Shown here: in pieces, positions 18,937 to 27,631 of the stretch
Layout of the letters: the number at the start of each line of letters is the position of its first letter
How positions within the stretch are numbered: position 1 is the first letter of the stretch
Origin: Sphingosinicella terrae
GTDB lineage: Bacteria > Pseudomonadota > Alphaproteobacteria > Sphingomonadales > Sphingomonadaceae
Assembly (NCBI RefSeq): GCF_003347635.1
Contig: NZ_QDFY01000002.1
Coordinates: 310,001-374,000, forward strand
Length of the DNA stretch: 64,000 nucleotides
Reading direction: 5' to 3'
Translations under genes and position numbers: made by a program
Notes under the pieces: generated by a model
The model's input: only the letters and a program-made list of their open reading frames with translations
Database searches by the model: none
What the model was told of the DNA's origin: nothing

Positions 18937-20631
18937 ATGACCTTTCCGATCGATCGCCGGTCGTTTCTGACCCATGCCGCCGCCGGCGTGGCAGCCGGAA
19001 TGGCCGGTCACGGTGAGCTTCGGGCGCAGAGCGGCGCCGGCCCGTCAGATCTCCTCGATGCCGAGCGCGAGGTGATCCGGGCCGGCATGGCAGATGACGA
19101 TATCGGCGCCGTCGCGGTGTGCCTTGTCGATCGGGCCGAGCCGGTCTGGCTCGAAGGCTTCGGACGAACCTCCGGCGGCGATGGCGGGCCGGTCACGCCG
19201 GACACGCTCTTCAGCATCCAGTCGACGTCGAAGAGCCTGACGGCGGTCGCCGTGCTGCTCGCCGTGCAGGAGGGCCTGCTCGACCTGGACGTGCCGATCA
19301 CGCGCTACCTGCCCGATTTCTCGGTGAACAGCCGGTTCGAGCAAGCGCCGCAGGATCGCATCACGCTGCGGTTGCTTCTCGCCAACCGGGCCGGCTTCAC
19401 GCACGAGGCGCCGGTCGGCAACAATTACGAGCCCGCGTCGCCCAGCTTCGAGGCGCATGTCCGCAGCATCTCGCGAACCTGGCTGCGCTTCCCGGTCGGC
19501 GATCGGTACCGCTATTCGAACCTCGGATACGATCTTGCCGGTTACATCGTCGGTCATCAGTCGGGTCTCGGCTATGCCGAATGGCTCCGGCGCAAGCTGC
19601 TCGCCCCGCTCGGCATGACCAACAGCACGGCCGACCCGGCAATCTATGCGAGCGCCGCCGATCGGGCTTCCGGCAGCCACAGGGGCTATCCGCACGTGCC
19701 GCTGGTGACTCCCCTGGTGGCGTCCGGAGGAATCTGGACCACCGCACGCGACATGGCCGCCTATGCGGCCTTCCTGGCGGCACGGGGCGCGTGGCAGGGG
19801 CAGCAGATTCTCGCTGGGGAGCTCTGGAGCGAGATGCACGGCTTCGGCTTCGGCGGCGATTATGGACTCGGCGTCATGCGCTCCGAGCGGCGGCATGGAA
19901 CGACGCCGGTGCGGCTGCTGCACCATCGCGGCGGCGGCTTCGGGTTCGGCTGCAATCTGGTCTATTGTCCCGAGGTCGGGCTCGGGTGGGTCGCCTTGTT
20001 CAGCCGCCCGGCCTTGTCCGGCTATCGCTTCGGCAATGGCTTGATCGATCGGTTGCTTTCCTCGAGGTTCGGGCCTCGCGCGCCGCGGCTTCCCTCGGCG
20101 GCGCTCGCGGCTATCCGTCCTCTCGAGAGCCAGGCGAGGGCGCTCGCCGGCCGCTATGTCGGGCGCAACCTTCGCGCCGAGATCCGCGCCGCCGACGGTC
20201 AGCTCCACCTCCGCCGCGACGGCGAGGAGACGGCTGCAGCGCTGGGCATGACGGCGCCGGACGCGCTGTTCACGATCGATGACGAGGGCGAGACGGTGAC
20301 CTACCGCCACCATCCTGCGACCGACCTGCTCCCGGCGCATCTCGAATGTTCCGAAGGCGAATCGAGCCTCGATTTCAACGATGGTCCCGGCGAACCGCCG
20401 GGGCCGGACAAGTCCGCGTGGGAGCGTTATGTCGGCCGGTACAGGATCGACCAGTGGGGTCGCTCCGCGATGGAGCTCGTTGTCGAGCGGCGACGCGGTC
20501 ACCTCTACCTCGACGGCGTCCGGCTGATCGTGGAGACCGAGCCGGGGCTGTTCTTCACGAGCGATGGCGAGGCCGTCGACTTTCGGTCATCCCCGCCGAC
20601 ATGGCGCAACCTGCGGCTTCGCCGCGTCTGA
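18937..20631 (+). CDS. Tat-exported serine hydrolase, beta-lactamase fold
   Basis: A 564-residue periplasmic protein. A twin-arginine signal (DRRSFLTHAAAG) is followed by a class C beta-lactamase-like domain: catalytic STSK at residues 96-99, second motif YRYSNLGYD and a HHRGGGFGFG segment for the third. The C-terminal 170 residues form two beta-rich repeats (YVGRNLRAEIRA, YVGRYRIDQWG), like the DUF3471-type domains appended to many of these hydrolases. I used the ATG at 18937 since the Tat motif begins there. Confidence 0.88.
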   Translation: MTFPIDRRSFLTHAAAGVAAGMAGHGELRAQSGAGPSDLLDAEREVIRAGMADDDIGAVAVCLVDRAEPVWLEGFGRTSGGDGGPVTPDTLFSIQSTSKSLTAVAVLLAVQEGLLDLDVPITRYLPDFSVNSRFEQAPQDRITLRLLLANRAGFTHEAPVGNNYEPASPSFEAHVRSISRTWLRFPVGDRYRYSNLGYDLAGYIVGHQSGLGYAEWLRRKLLAPLGMTNSTADPAIYASAADRASGSHRGYPHVPLVTPLVASGGIWTTARDMAAYAAFLAARGAWQGQQILAGELWSEMHGFGFGGDYGLGVMRSERRHGTTPVRLLHHRGGGFGFGCNLVYCPEVGLGWVALFSRPALSGYRFGNGLIDRLLSSRFGPRAPRLPSAALAAIRPLESQARALAGRYVGRNLRAEIRAADGQLHLRRDGEETAAALGMTAPDALFTIDDEGETVTYRHHPATDLLPAHLECSEGESSLDFNDGPGEPPGPDKSAWERYVGRYRIDQWGRSAMELVVERRRGHLYLDGVRLIVETEPGLFFTSDGEAVDFRSSPPTWRNLRLRRV

Positions 20632-20851
20632 AGTCCAGACGCGGGGGGGCGTACCGGAAAGCTGCGCTGGCGAGGCGGCTCCGGTGGCTTGCGCCGCGTC
20701 CCGCCGTTCGCCATAGGGGCGGCTTCGTCGGACCCGGCTTGGCCGGGTGGCTCGGCCGGGCGCCTATCCCCCGGACAATGTTCGAGCACGAGGCCGTCGG
20801 ACCGGGCTTCCGGGCCGCCCGCCTCGCTCCTTCGCCTTACCGGGTACCCAG

Positions 20852-22336
20852 ATGCTCTCATTCGCCGCGCTTCGACGCGAGTGGCTCTCCAATCCTCGCG
20901 GGGACATCCTCGCCGGGATCGTCGTCGCGCTCGCCTTGATTCCCGAGGCGATCGGCTTCTCCATCATCGCCGGAGTCGATCCTCGCGTCGGGCTCTATGC
21001 CTCCTTCTCCATCGCCGTGATCATCGCCCTGGCCGGCGGCCGGCCGGGCATGATCTCAGCCGCTACCGCGGCGGTCGCCGTGCTGGTCGTGCCGCTCGTC
21101 CGCGATCACGGCGTCGAATATCTGTTCGCCGCGACGATCCTGATGGGCCTCATCCAGGGAGCGGCGGGATTCCTCCGGGTCGACCTGCTGATGCAGTTCG
21201 TCTCCCGCTCGGTCATCACCGGCTTCGTGAACGCCCTCGCGATCCTGATCTTCCTGGCCCAGCTGCCGCAGCTGACCGGGGTCGGCTGGGAGACCTACGC
21301 CATGGTGGCCGGGGGCCTGGCCATCATCTACCTGTTCCCGCGTCTCACCCGTGCGGTGCCGTCGCCGCTGGTCGCCATCATCGTCCTGTCGATCGTCTCG
21401 ATCTGGCTGGCCTTGCCGGTGAACCGGGTCGGCGACATGGGCGAACTGCCGTCGACCCTGCCCTATTTCCGATTGCCCGACGCGCCGCTCTCGCTGGAGA
21501 TGCTGCGGATCATCCTCCCTTACTCTCTGACCATGGCGGCCGTAGGACTGCTCGAATCGCTGCTGACCGCGCAGATCGTCGACGACCTCACCGACACGCC
21601 GAGCGACAAGGCGCGCGAAGTGAAAGGGCAGGGGATCGCCAATTTCGTCACCGGCTTCCTCGGCGGCATGGGCGGCTGCGCCATGATCGGCCAGTCGGTG
21701 ATCAACGTGAAGTCAGGCGGCCACACCCGTCTGTCGACCCTGGTCGCGGGCCTGTTCCTCCTGTTCCTCATCGTCGTGCTCGGGCCGTGGGTGGCGCAGA
21801 TTCCGATGCCCGCGCTCGTCGCGGTCATGATCATGGTCTCGATCGGCACGTTCAGCTGGACGTCGATCCGAAACCTGCGCACCCACCCCTGGCATTCCTC
21901 GGCGGTGATGGTGGCGACGGTGGTCGTGGTCGTCTGGACGCACGATCTTGCGCAGGGCGTCCTGGCCGGGGTCCTGCTCAGCGGAATATTCTTCGCGAGC
22001 AAGGTGCGCCGGCTGTTTGCCGTCCGCTCGGCGCTGGCCGCCGACGGGACGCGGCGGACCTACGTCTTCACCGGCCAAATCTTCTTCGCGTCGGTGGAGC
22101 GATTCCTTGCCGCCTTCGACTTCAAGGAGGTTCTGGATGCCGTCACGATCGACGTGAGCCGGGCGCATTTCTGGGACATTTCGGCGGTGGCGGCGCTGGA
22201 CAAGGCGGTGCTCAAGTTCCGGCGCGAAGGGACGAGCGTGGACATCGTCGGCCTCAACGACGCGAGCGCGACGATGATCGACCGCTTCGGCCTGCACGAC
22301 AAGCCGGGCACGGAAGACGCGACGTCCCCGCATTGA
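20852..22336 (+). CDS. SulP-family anion transporter with STAS domain
   Basis: A 494-residue inner-membrane transporter of the SLC26/SulP family (sulfate, bicarbonate or related anions). The N-terminal signature [20 protein letters not shown] is clear, followed by about 10-12 helices and a C-terminal STAS domain (from about residue 400; the region [19 protein letters not shown]). The ATG at 20852 starts the family homology; 35 extra codons upstream are not convincing. It is followed 10 nt later by a universal stress protein gene. Confidence 0.92.
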   Translation: MLSFAALRREWLSNPRGDILAGIVVALALIPEAIGFSIIAGVDPRVGLYASFSIAVIIALAGGRPGMISAATAAVAVLVVPLVRDHGVEYLFAATILMGLIQGAAGFLRVDLLMQFVSRSVITGFVNALAILIFLAQLPQLTGVGWETYAMVAGGLAIIYLFPRLTRAVPSPLVAIIVLSIVSIWLALPVNRVGDMGELPSTLPYFRLPDAPLSLEMLRIILPYSLTMAAVGLLESLLTAQIVDDLTDTPSDKAREVKGQGIANFVTGFLGGMGGCAMIGQSVINVKSGGHTRLSTLVAGLFLLFLIVVLGPWVAQIPMPALVAVMIMVSIGTFSWTSIRNLRTHPWHSSAVMVATVVVVVWTHDLAQGVLAGVLLSGIFFASKVRRLFAVRSALAADGTRRTYVFTGQIFFASVERFLAAFDFKEVLDAVTIDVSRAHFWDISAVAALDKAVLKFRREGTSVDIVGLNDASATMIDRFGLHDKPGTEDATSPH

Positions 22337-22346
22337 GGAGAGCGAC

Positions 22347-23189
22347 ATGAAGATCATCGCCTGCATCGACGCCTCGCCTTATGCGACCAGCGTCGTCGAC
22401 CATGCCGGCTGGGCCGCTTCCCGTCTCGAGGGGGAGGTCGAGGTGCTTCACGTAATCCAGCGCAAGGACGCCGTCGCCGCGCGGCACGATCTCAGCGGCG
22501 CGGTCGGCCTCGGCGCCAAGAGCGGTCTCCTGGAGGAGCTCACCCGGATCGACGAGGCCGAGGGCCGTCTCGCCCGCGAGCAGGGCAAGCTCCTGCTCCA
22601 CGCGGCCGAGGCGCGGCTGAAGGGGGCGGGCGTGGCGGTCCGGCTGTGCCACCGCCACGGCGGCATCGTGGAGACCGTGATCGAGCGGGAGGCGGATGCG
22701 GATCTGGTCGTCATCGGCAAGCGAGGCGCCTCGGCGGATTTCGCCAAGGGCCATCTCGGCAGCAAGGTCGAGCGCGCCGTCAGGCAGAGCGTGAAGCCGG
22801 TGCTCGTGGCGTCGCGGGAATTCCGGCCGATCGAGCGCACCTTGATCGCCTTCGATGGAGGCCCGAGCGCGCGAAAGGCGGTCAGCTTCGCCGCGACCTC
22901 GCCGCTCTTCGCGGACGTCGCGCTGCACCTGGTCATCGCCGGCGGCGAGACGGATCGCAACCGCGACGCCCTGCGATGGGCGGGGGAGGTGCTCGGGGAG
23001 CGGGCGAAGCGAGCCGAGATCGTCCCCGGCAGCGCCGACGACGTGGTGATCGCCGAGGCCAGGCAATGCGGCGCCGATCTCGTCGTGATGGGAGCGTACG
23101 GGCATTCGCCGCTCCGGACGCTGATCGTCGGCAGCACGACGACGGCCGTAATACGGGGCGTCCTGTTGCCCGTCCTGCTGTTCCGCTGA
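22347..23189 (+). CDS. Tandem universal stress protein
   Basis: A 280-residue cytoplasmic protein with two Usp domains (about 1-153 and 160-280). The ATP-binding pattern G-x2-G-x9-G-S/T is intact in the second domain (GAYGHSPLRTLIVGSTT) and approximate in the first (GKRGASADFAKGHLGSKV). It lies between SulP and a DksA-type gene, so an anion/stress operon is likely. Confidence 0.9.
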   Translation: MKIIACIDASPYATSVVDHAGWAASRLEGEVEVLHVIQRKDAVAARHDLSGAVGLGAKSGLLEELTRIDEAEGRLAREQGKLLLHAAEARLKGAGVAVRLCHRHGGIVETVIEREADADLVVIGKRGASADFAKGHLGSKVERAVRQSVKPVLVASREFRPIERTLIAFDGGPSARKAVSFAATSPLFADVALHLVIAGGETDRNRDALRWAGEVLGERAKRAEIVPGSADDVVIAEARQCGADLVVMGAYGHSPLRTLIVGSTTTAVIRGVLLPVLLFR

Positions 23190-23201
23190 CCGGCTGGCCG
23201 G

Positions 23202-23549
23202 ATGGAGAAGGACGAAGCCCGCCCGCGCCTCCTCGTCCGGCTCGCGCAGCTGGAGGAGGAGGCGCGCATCGGCGAATCCGACCGCGCGCCGGTTCCGCTC
23301 GACCAGGACAAAGTCGGCCGCCTCTCGCGCATCGACGCCATGCAGGTCCAGGCGATGGCCCTGGCGGCGCAGCGGCGGCGGCAGGCGGAGAAGGACCGTA
23401 TCGCGGCCGCGCTCCGACGCCTGGACATGGACGAGTTCGGCGCTTGCACCGCGTGCGGCGAAGATATTGCCGAAGGGCGGCTGCACAACGACCCCAGCGT
23501 GGCGCTGTGCATCGGCTGCGCCGGCGGCAAGGTCGAAGCGGGCGGATGA
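23202..23549 (+). CDS. DksA/TraR-type zinc finger protein
   Basis: A 115-residue protein with an N-terminal helical part and a C-terminal four-Cys zinc finger: GACTACGEDI and ALCIGCAGG (C-x2-C...C-x2-C). It is shorter than DksA and resembles the RNA polymerase-binding TraR/DksA-like proteins that come with SulP and Usp genes. It lies 12 nt after the Usp gene. Confidence 0.87.
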   Translation: MEKDEARPRLLVRLAQLEEEARIGESDRAPVPLDQDKVGRLSRIDAMQVQAMALAAQRRRQAEKDRIAAALRRLDMDEFGACTACGEDIAEGRLHNDPSVALCIGCAGGKVEAGG

Positions 23550-23601
23550 TTCTCGATGAGGGCCGTCCGATTGGAAGGGCGGTCCTCCCGGGAGCCTGCG
23601 C

Positions 23602-23979
23602 TCAGAGACCGCCCTGGAAGGCGAAGGTGAAGCGGAGCTGCTCGGGCCGGACCGCCGCTTCCGACCGGCGCTCCGGCGCGACCGCGACGAGAGTCAGCAT
23701 CCCGTCGGCGACCTGGACGGGCTCGCCGAGAATGAGGTCGACCGGCCGCGACCAGCTGCCTCCGATCACCGTCGCCCGAAGCACGACGCGCCCCGCCCAG
23801 ACGCATTGGGCGTCGATCGGGCAGCGGCTGTCCTCGACGAGGCGGTCGGGGCGGACGCGCGGACCGTCGACATAGGCGATCTCGCCCAGCCCGACCGGAC
23901 CTTCGATGCCGTTCGACGCGGTGGTGGCGGCGCAGGCGGAGAGGAGGCAGGGGGCGAAGAGAGCGATCGCGGCTTTCAT
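23602..23979 (-). CDS. Small lipoprotein
   Basis: A 125-residue protein with a signal peptide and lipobox (CLLSACAA). The mature part has a conserved-looking CPIDAQCVWAGRVVLRA stretch with two Cys, a pattern I recall from sphingomonad secreted proteins without assigned function. It converges with the DksA-like gene. I do not know its role. Confidence 0.7.
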   Translation of the reverse strand: MKAAIALFAPCLLSACAATTASNGIEGPVGLGEIAYVDGPRVRPDRLVEDSRCPIDAQCVWAGRVVLRATVIGGSWSRPVDLILGEPVQVADGMLTLVAVAPERRSEAAVRPEQLRFTFAFQGGL

Positions 23980-24141
23980 GGCGCGTGCGTGCCGCCGGAT
24001 GCCTGACCTTGGGCTGAACCGGGAAAGGGCTCCGCGCCGCGCCTCGGCCGCCTCGACGACGGATTCCGCTGCACGGGAGCGTGCGAGACCGAATTGTGAT
24101 CTGATGGCACCAGATCACCCGGTCTAGAGGCTTGATATGTC

Positions 24142-24185
24142 GCGATTTCCGAGTCGTCGGATGATCTCATCCGACTGGAAATCGC
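24142..24185. repeat. Nested perfect palindrome (hairpin)
   Basis: Two nested inverted repeats: outer arms GCGATTTCC and GGAAATCGC, inner arms GTCGGATGA and TCATCCGAC around a 2-nt loop. It starts one base past the stop of the minus-strand DUF6894 frame ending at 24187. No T tract follows on the minus strand. It may be a terminator-like hairpin or a repetitive extragenic palindrome. Confidence 0.7.
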
Positions 24186-24186
24186 T

Positions 24187-24432
24187 CTAGGCGCGCTGGT
24201 GGATGATCTTCACGGCGTCCGCGAAGGCCAGGCTGTGGACGATCTCGCCGGCACGGTCCTCGGCATCGATCCGGTAGCGCAGATCCATGACGCCCGCGCT
24301 CTTGACGTCGTTGCTGATGACGTCGCGGGCCCCGGTGAGCACGGCGTTCCTGACCGCTTCGAGATGGGGAAGCTCGAGCCCATCGGGATCGAGGCTTTCG
24401 TCCGTGCCGTCGCGAAGTTGCAGATAATATCG
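24187..24432 (-). pseudogene. DUF6894 domain without a visible start codon
   Basis: Read on the minus strand this stretch encodes a clear DUF6894 domain: RRRYYLQLRDGTDESLDPDG, then ELPHLEAVRNAVLTGARDVI and a C-terminal KIIHQRA before TAG. It aligns with the intact paralogues at 24488-24748 and 27135-27389. No ATG, GTG or TTG precedes the domain in frame. The frame is open upstream through a Pro/Ala-rich stretch (PPFPAPPAPSPA) into the last codons of the preceding DUF6894 gene, in the +1 frame. Either it is a broken gene, it starts at a non-standard codon, or a one-base difference once fused the two domains. Confidence 0.7.
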
Positions 24433-24487
24433 CCGCCGCGCCGGTGAGGGCGCCGGAGGGGCGGGGAAGGGCGGGTCGGCCGCTGGA

Positions 24488-24748
24488 TCAGGCGGCGGGC
24501 GCGGTCCATCGTCCGACGATCGTCAGCGATTCGTGGAAAGGGATGACCAGCGTTTCCGCCCCGTCGCCGTCGCGAACCACCAGCCGCCCGGTAAGGTCGA
24601 GCTCACCTTTCTCGACCTCCGCGCTGATGATCGAGCGGATGCCCTTGATCGCTTCCCGCCGGGCGGTTTCGAGGTCCGGCAGCTCCCGGCCCTCCTCGTT
24701 GGAGACGAGGCCGAGACCGTTGTGGAGATCGAAGAAGAAGTGCGGCAC
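24488..24748 (-). CDS. DUF6894 family protein
   Basis: An 86-residue protein of the alphaproteobacterial DUF6894 family: MPHFFFDLHNGLGLVSNEEG, LPDLETARREAIKGIRSIIS, then two beta strands. Function unknown. It starts 11 nt after the stop of the Crp/Fnr gene upstream, so it is probably cotranscribed with it. The family's tyrosine/histidine-rich first strand is kept. Confidence 0.88.
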   Translation of the reverse strand: MPHFFFDLHNGLGLVSNEEGRELPDLETARREAIKGIRSIISAEVEKGELDLTGRLVVRDGDGAETLVIPFHESLTIVGRWTAPAA

Positions 24749-24759
24749 CGACGTCCCCT

Positions 24760-25521
24760 TCAGACCAGATCCTTCACCCTGTCGGCTTCACCGCGAAGGC
24801 CCTCCTCGGCCTTGCGCAGGTGAAGGTAGTTGGGATTGAAACGCGCTGCGCGGCGCAGGCCTTGCGGATCGAGGACCTTCAGGACCCGCCCTTTCAGCTC
24901 GATCAGCCGGTCCTCGCGCAGCTGCTTCAGCGTCCGGTTCACATGGACGGGCGTGAGCCCCGTTGAATCGGCCAGCTCTTCCTGGGTCAGCGGGAACGGA
25001 ATGCTATTGTCCTTCGCCTCGTCGATGATCCGGTAGCGCACCAGCAGCTCGTAGAAGAGATGGGCTATACGCTCCCGCGCATCGCGCCTGCCATGATCTA
25101 TGATGCGTTCCCGAAGCACCGCTGAATCGGTCATCGTGCTCCACCACAGCGCCTGGGTCAGGCACGACATCTCGGTCAGCAGCCCTTTGATCGTCTCGGC
25201 GGGGACGACCGCGCAGACCGTCTCGGTCATGGCGCTGATGCCATGGTCCATTTCCTCGAGGACGAAGACCTCGAGGTCGCAGATGTCGCCCGGAATGAGG
25301 AAGGCCATGATCTGCCGCTCGCCCTCGTCCAGAAGCTTGTAGCGGGCGGCGAGCCCCGACAGGACGATATGGATTTCCTTTACCTTCTCGCCTTCGGTGA
25401 GGATGTCCTGCTTGGGCGCGAAGACTTGCGTGCGCTGCGCCACGAGTTCGTCGAGGCGGCGGCCTTCTCGCTCTTCGAAGCCGGCATATTGCTCCAGCTT
25501 CAATCGCAACGGATTTCGCAC
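24760..25521 (-). CDS. Crp/Fnr-family transcriptional regulator (1 of 3)
   Basis: A 253-residue regulator with an N-terminal cyclic-nucleotide-binding-like beta-barrel (about 20-130), a dimerisation helix and a winged helix (PLTQEELADSTGLTPVHVNRTLKQL, recognition helix PVHVNRTL). It lacks the N-terminal Cys cluster of Fnr, so it is unlikely to sense oxygen through an Fe-S cluster. This type is abundant in sphingomonads and Rhizobiales. It heads a likely unit with the DUF6894 genes downstream. Confidence 0.9.
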   Translation of the reverse strand: MRNPLRLKLEQYAGFEEREGRRLDELVAQRTQVFAPKQDILTEGEKVKEIHIVLSGLAARYKLLDEGERQIMAFLIPGDICDLEVFVLEEMDHGISAMTETVCAVVPAETIKGLLTEMSCLTQALWWSTMTDSAVLRERIIDHGRRDARERIAHLFYELLVRYRIIDEAKDNSIPFPLTQEELADSTGLTPVHVNRTLKQLREDRLIELKGRVLKVLDPQGLRRAARFNPNYLHLRKAEEGLRGEADRVKDLV

Positions 25522-25629
25522 GGCGTCCTCCCGTTTCTGATCCAGGTTAAAACGCGTCGGCGGCGCGAAGTTGCCTCGTCGAGAAGCGTCCGGAGGGCGA
25601 TCACGCTCCGTGTTGCGACGAGAACCCCC

Positions 25630-26379
25630 TCAAGGCGGACTCAAGCTGACCTGGCCACGAAGATGGAGATAGGCCTCGTTGAAGCCGGCCGCATCCTCCA
25701 TCCGCTTCCAGTCGGCGATGGTGACGGCCTTCTTGCTGCGGGCGATAAGGCCGCGCGACTCGAGGTCCATCAGCGTCCGGTTCACATGGACGGAGGTGAG
25801 GCCGGTGGCGTCGGCAAGCTGCTCCTGCGTCATCGGTAGCTGATAGCTCCGGCGGTCGCCGAGCCCGATCGCCTGCAGCCGCAATCCGAATTCGCAGAGG
25901 AGGTGGGCGAGCCTTGCGGCCGCGTCGCGGCGGGCGATGTTCGCGATCCATTCGCGAAAGATGGAGCCGTCGACGAGCGTGTCGTACCACATGGCGAGGC
26001 CGACCGACGGGAATTCGAAGGCGATCCGCTTCATCTCTTCGCGCGGAATGAAGGCGACGGTCGCGCGCGTCAGCGTCTCGACGCTGTGGTCGGCGGTTCC
26101 GAGGAGCGCGTTCTGGAGATCGACGATATCGCCTTTCATGTGGATGGCGCTGATCGAGCGGGAGCCGTCCACGAGCACCTTGTGCCGAAAGGCGAATCCC
26201 TCGAGCAGCAGGCATGAGTGCGAAGGCTTCTCGCCCTCGCGGACGAGACAGGCGTGCGCTCGCGCCTCCTCGACCTTGTGGGGCAAAGCGAGGATCGCCC
26301 GCTTTTCCGCTGGATCCAGCGGGCGCCACAGCTGGAGCTTGTCGATCATCGGGGATAGCGTCTGGGACCGGTCCTGCAT
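25630..26379 (-). CDS. Crp/Fnr-family transcriptional regulator (2 of 3)
   Basis: A 249-residue Crp/Fnr protein with a cNMP-like barrel and a winged helix (PMTQEQLADATGLTSVHVNRTLMDL). It is closer in motif to the third copy (27632-28396) than to the first: both have FREWI/VLNVGRRDA and LAHLLCEFGLRLQA/ALRLEA. No Fe-S Cys cluster is seen. It runs in the same direction as copy 1, 108 nt upstream of it. Confidence 0.9.
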   Translation of the reverse strand: MQDRSQTLSPMIDKLQLWRPLDPAEKRAILALPHKVEEARAHACLVREGEKPSHSCLLLEGFAFRHKVLVDGSRSISAIHMKGDIVDLQNALLGTADHSVETLTRATVAFIPREEMKRIAFEFPSVGLAMWYDTLVDGSIFREWIANIARRDAAARLAHLLCEFGLRLQAIGLGDRRSYQLPMTQEQLADATGLTSVHVNRTLMDLESRGLIARSKKAVTIADWKRMEDAAGFNEAYLHLRGQVSLSPP

Positions 26380-26539
26380 TCGCTCTCTCTTGGCGAGAGC
26401 GCACTCGGTCCCCCAGGCACCGGCAGGCCGGGATAGGCGCGGCGATCTGCTCGGGCTAGCGTATCGGGGGACGGGCTGCCCAAACCTATGTTGGGTCGAT
26501 CAGGCTCGACCGGGACGCCGAGACTTGCCGGTCGCCGGC

Positions 26540-26962
26540 TCAGGCGGCGAAGGTGACATGTCCCTGCGCATCGATCGGCCAGGCGGGGTTCCAGGCAATC
26601 TCCCAGGCATGATCGTCGGGATCGGCGACATAGCCGCGAAGGCCGCCCTGTGGCGGCGCGTCGGCCGGACGGAGCAGCCGTCCGCCCGCGGCGAGCAACC
26701 GCGCCATCGCCGATGCCACCTCGGCCGCGCTGCCGACATTGTGCGCCAGCGCGAATCCGGCCGGGCCGGGACCCGTGGGCCGCTCCATGTCGGCTTCGAG
26801 CGCACAGGCGAGCCAGGTGGCGAGGACGAGCCCGTTCATCTGGTAGAAGACGATCTCGTCATTCTCGAACGCCGGGGTCCAGCCGAAGCCGTCGACATAG
26901 AAATGGCGGGAGGCGGAGAGGTCGCGTGCGGCGAGGGTGACGACGGCGATCTGCTGCTGCAT
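26540..26962 (-). CDS. VOC (glyoxalase-like) protein
   Basis: A 140-residue vicinal-oxygen-chelate fold protein: VTLAARDLSASRHFYVDGFG at the start and GYVADPDDHAWEIAWNP at the end. The second-half Asp/His/Glu residues suggest a metal site, but a classical glyoxalase I ligand set is not certain. Function unknown. It is between Crp/Fnr copy 2 and a DUF6894 gene. Confidence 0.85.
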   Translation of the reverse strand: MQQQIAVVTLAARDLSASRHFYVDGFGWTPAFENDEIVFYQMNGLVLATWLACALEADMERPTGPGPAGFALAHNVGSAAEVASAMARLLAAGGRLLRPADAPPQGGLRGYVADPDDHAWEIAWNPAWPIDAQGHVTFAA

Positions 26963-27134
26963 GGGGCGATTCTTCCTTCGGCGTGCGGGTTGGCCGACCG
27001 CCGCATCCCGGCCGGCCCTGCTAGGGACACGCTTAGCTTTCGCCGGCAGGGCGCGGAAGGTGCGGCGCCCGCCTGGCGAGGACCGACGATCGTCCCCGCA
27101 CGATTCATCGAGACATGATAGCGGCGTCAGCCGC

Positions 27135-27389
27135 TTATTCCGGTACCCTGCCGCGCTGGAGGCTCACCGCATCCTCGAACTGCAGACGGTGCACGACCTT
27201 TCCGGATTCATCCTCGACGTCGAGTCGATAGCTGAGCTTCACCTTGCCCTCGAGTGAATCGCTGCTGATGATCGAGCGCGCCTCGCGCAGCGTCGCCTCG
27301 CGAATGGCTTCCATCGAGCCGAGATCCCGCCCTTCGGGATCGAGCAGGATATCCTCGCCGTCGCGGAGATGGAAATAATAGAGGGTCAT
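27135..27389 (-). CDS. DUF6894 family protein
   Basis: An 84-residue DUF6894 protein (MTLYYFHLRDGEDILLDPEG, MEAIREATLREARSIISSD). Intact, and the clearest full copy of the domain in the window. It is divergent from the third Crp/Fnr gene across a 242-bp region, and its paralogues lie behind Crp/Fnr copy 1, so DUF6894 and Crp/Fnr genes are linked twice here. Confidence 0.88.
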   Translation of the reverse strand: MTLYYFHLRDGEDILLDPEGRDLGSMEAIREATLREARSIISSDSLEGKVKLSYRLDVEDESGKVVHRLQFEDAVSLQRGRVPE

Positions 27390-27602
27390 ACGGGCTCCGG
27401 CATTTGGGCGGGAGCTCGCGGTCTCTCAGCCGCCGACGCCCAAAGCGAGTCGACGATCGCTCCTACATACATCCGGCGCAGAACCAAATCCATGATAATC
27501 AGTAGCAAACAATCCTGGATCATATCAATTTCGCACCGATGATGTTATGGAGACGGTATCGCCGATCGGATATCCGGGCTCCGGCGACTGAGAGATGATC
27601 GT

Positions 27603-27627
27603 GCTCCCGCCCTTCCATCGCGGGAGC
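27603..27627 (+). promoter_or_regulatory. Hairpin covering the ribosome binding site of a Crp/Fnr gene
   Basis: Perfect 8-bp inverted repeat GCTCCCGC / GCGGGAGC with a 9-nt loop. The 3' arm contains the GGGAG that should act as Shine-Dalgarno for the ATG at 27632, five bases further on. In the mRNA the site would be paired unless the hairpin melts or is opened by something else. Confidence 0.6.
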
Positions 27628-27631
27628 TGTC

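Noticed and set aside
24210-24509. A 99-codon minus-strand frame across the start-less DUF6894
   Set aside because: It is the wrong frame; the DUF6894 domain reads in a different minus-strand frame with clear paralogues.
27490-27530. A TTGAT-N-ATC-like Fnr box between the DUF6894 and Crp/Fnr genes
   Set aside because: One half only is intact (ATATCAA); the other half does not match TTGAT-N4-ATCAA.
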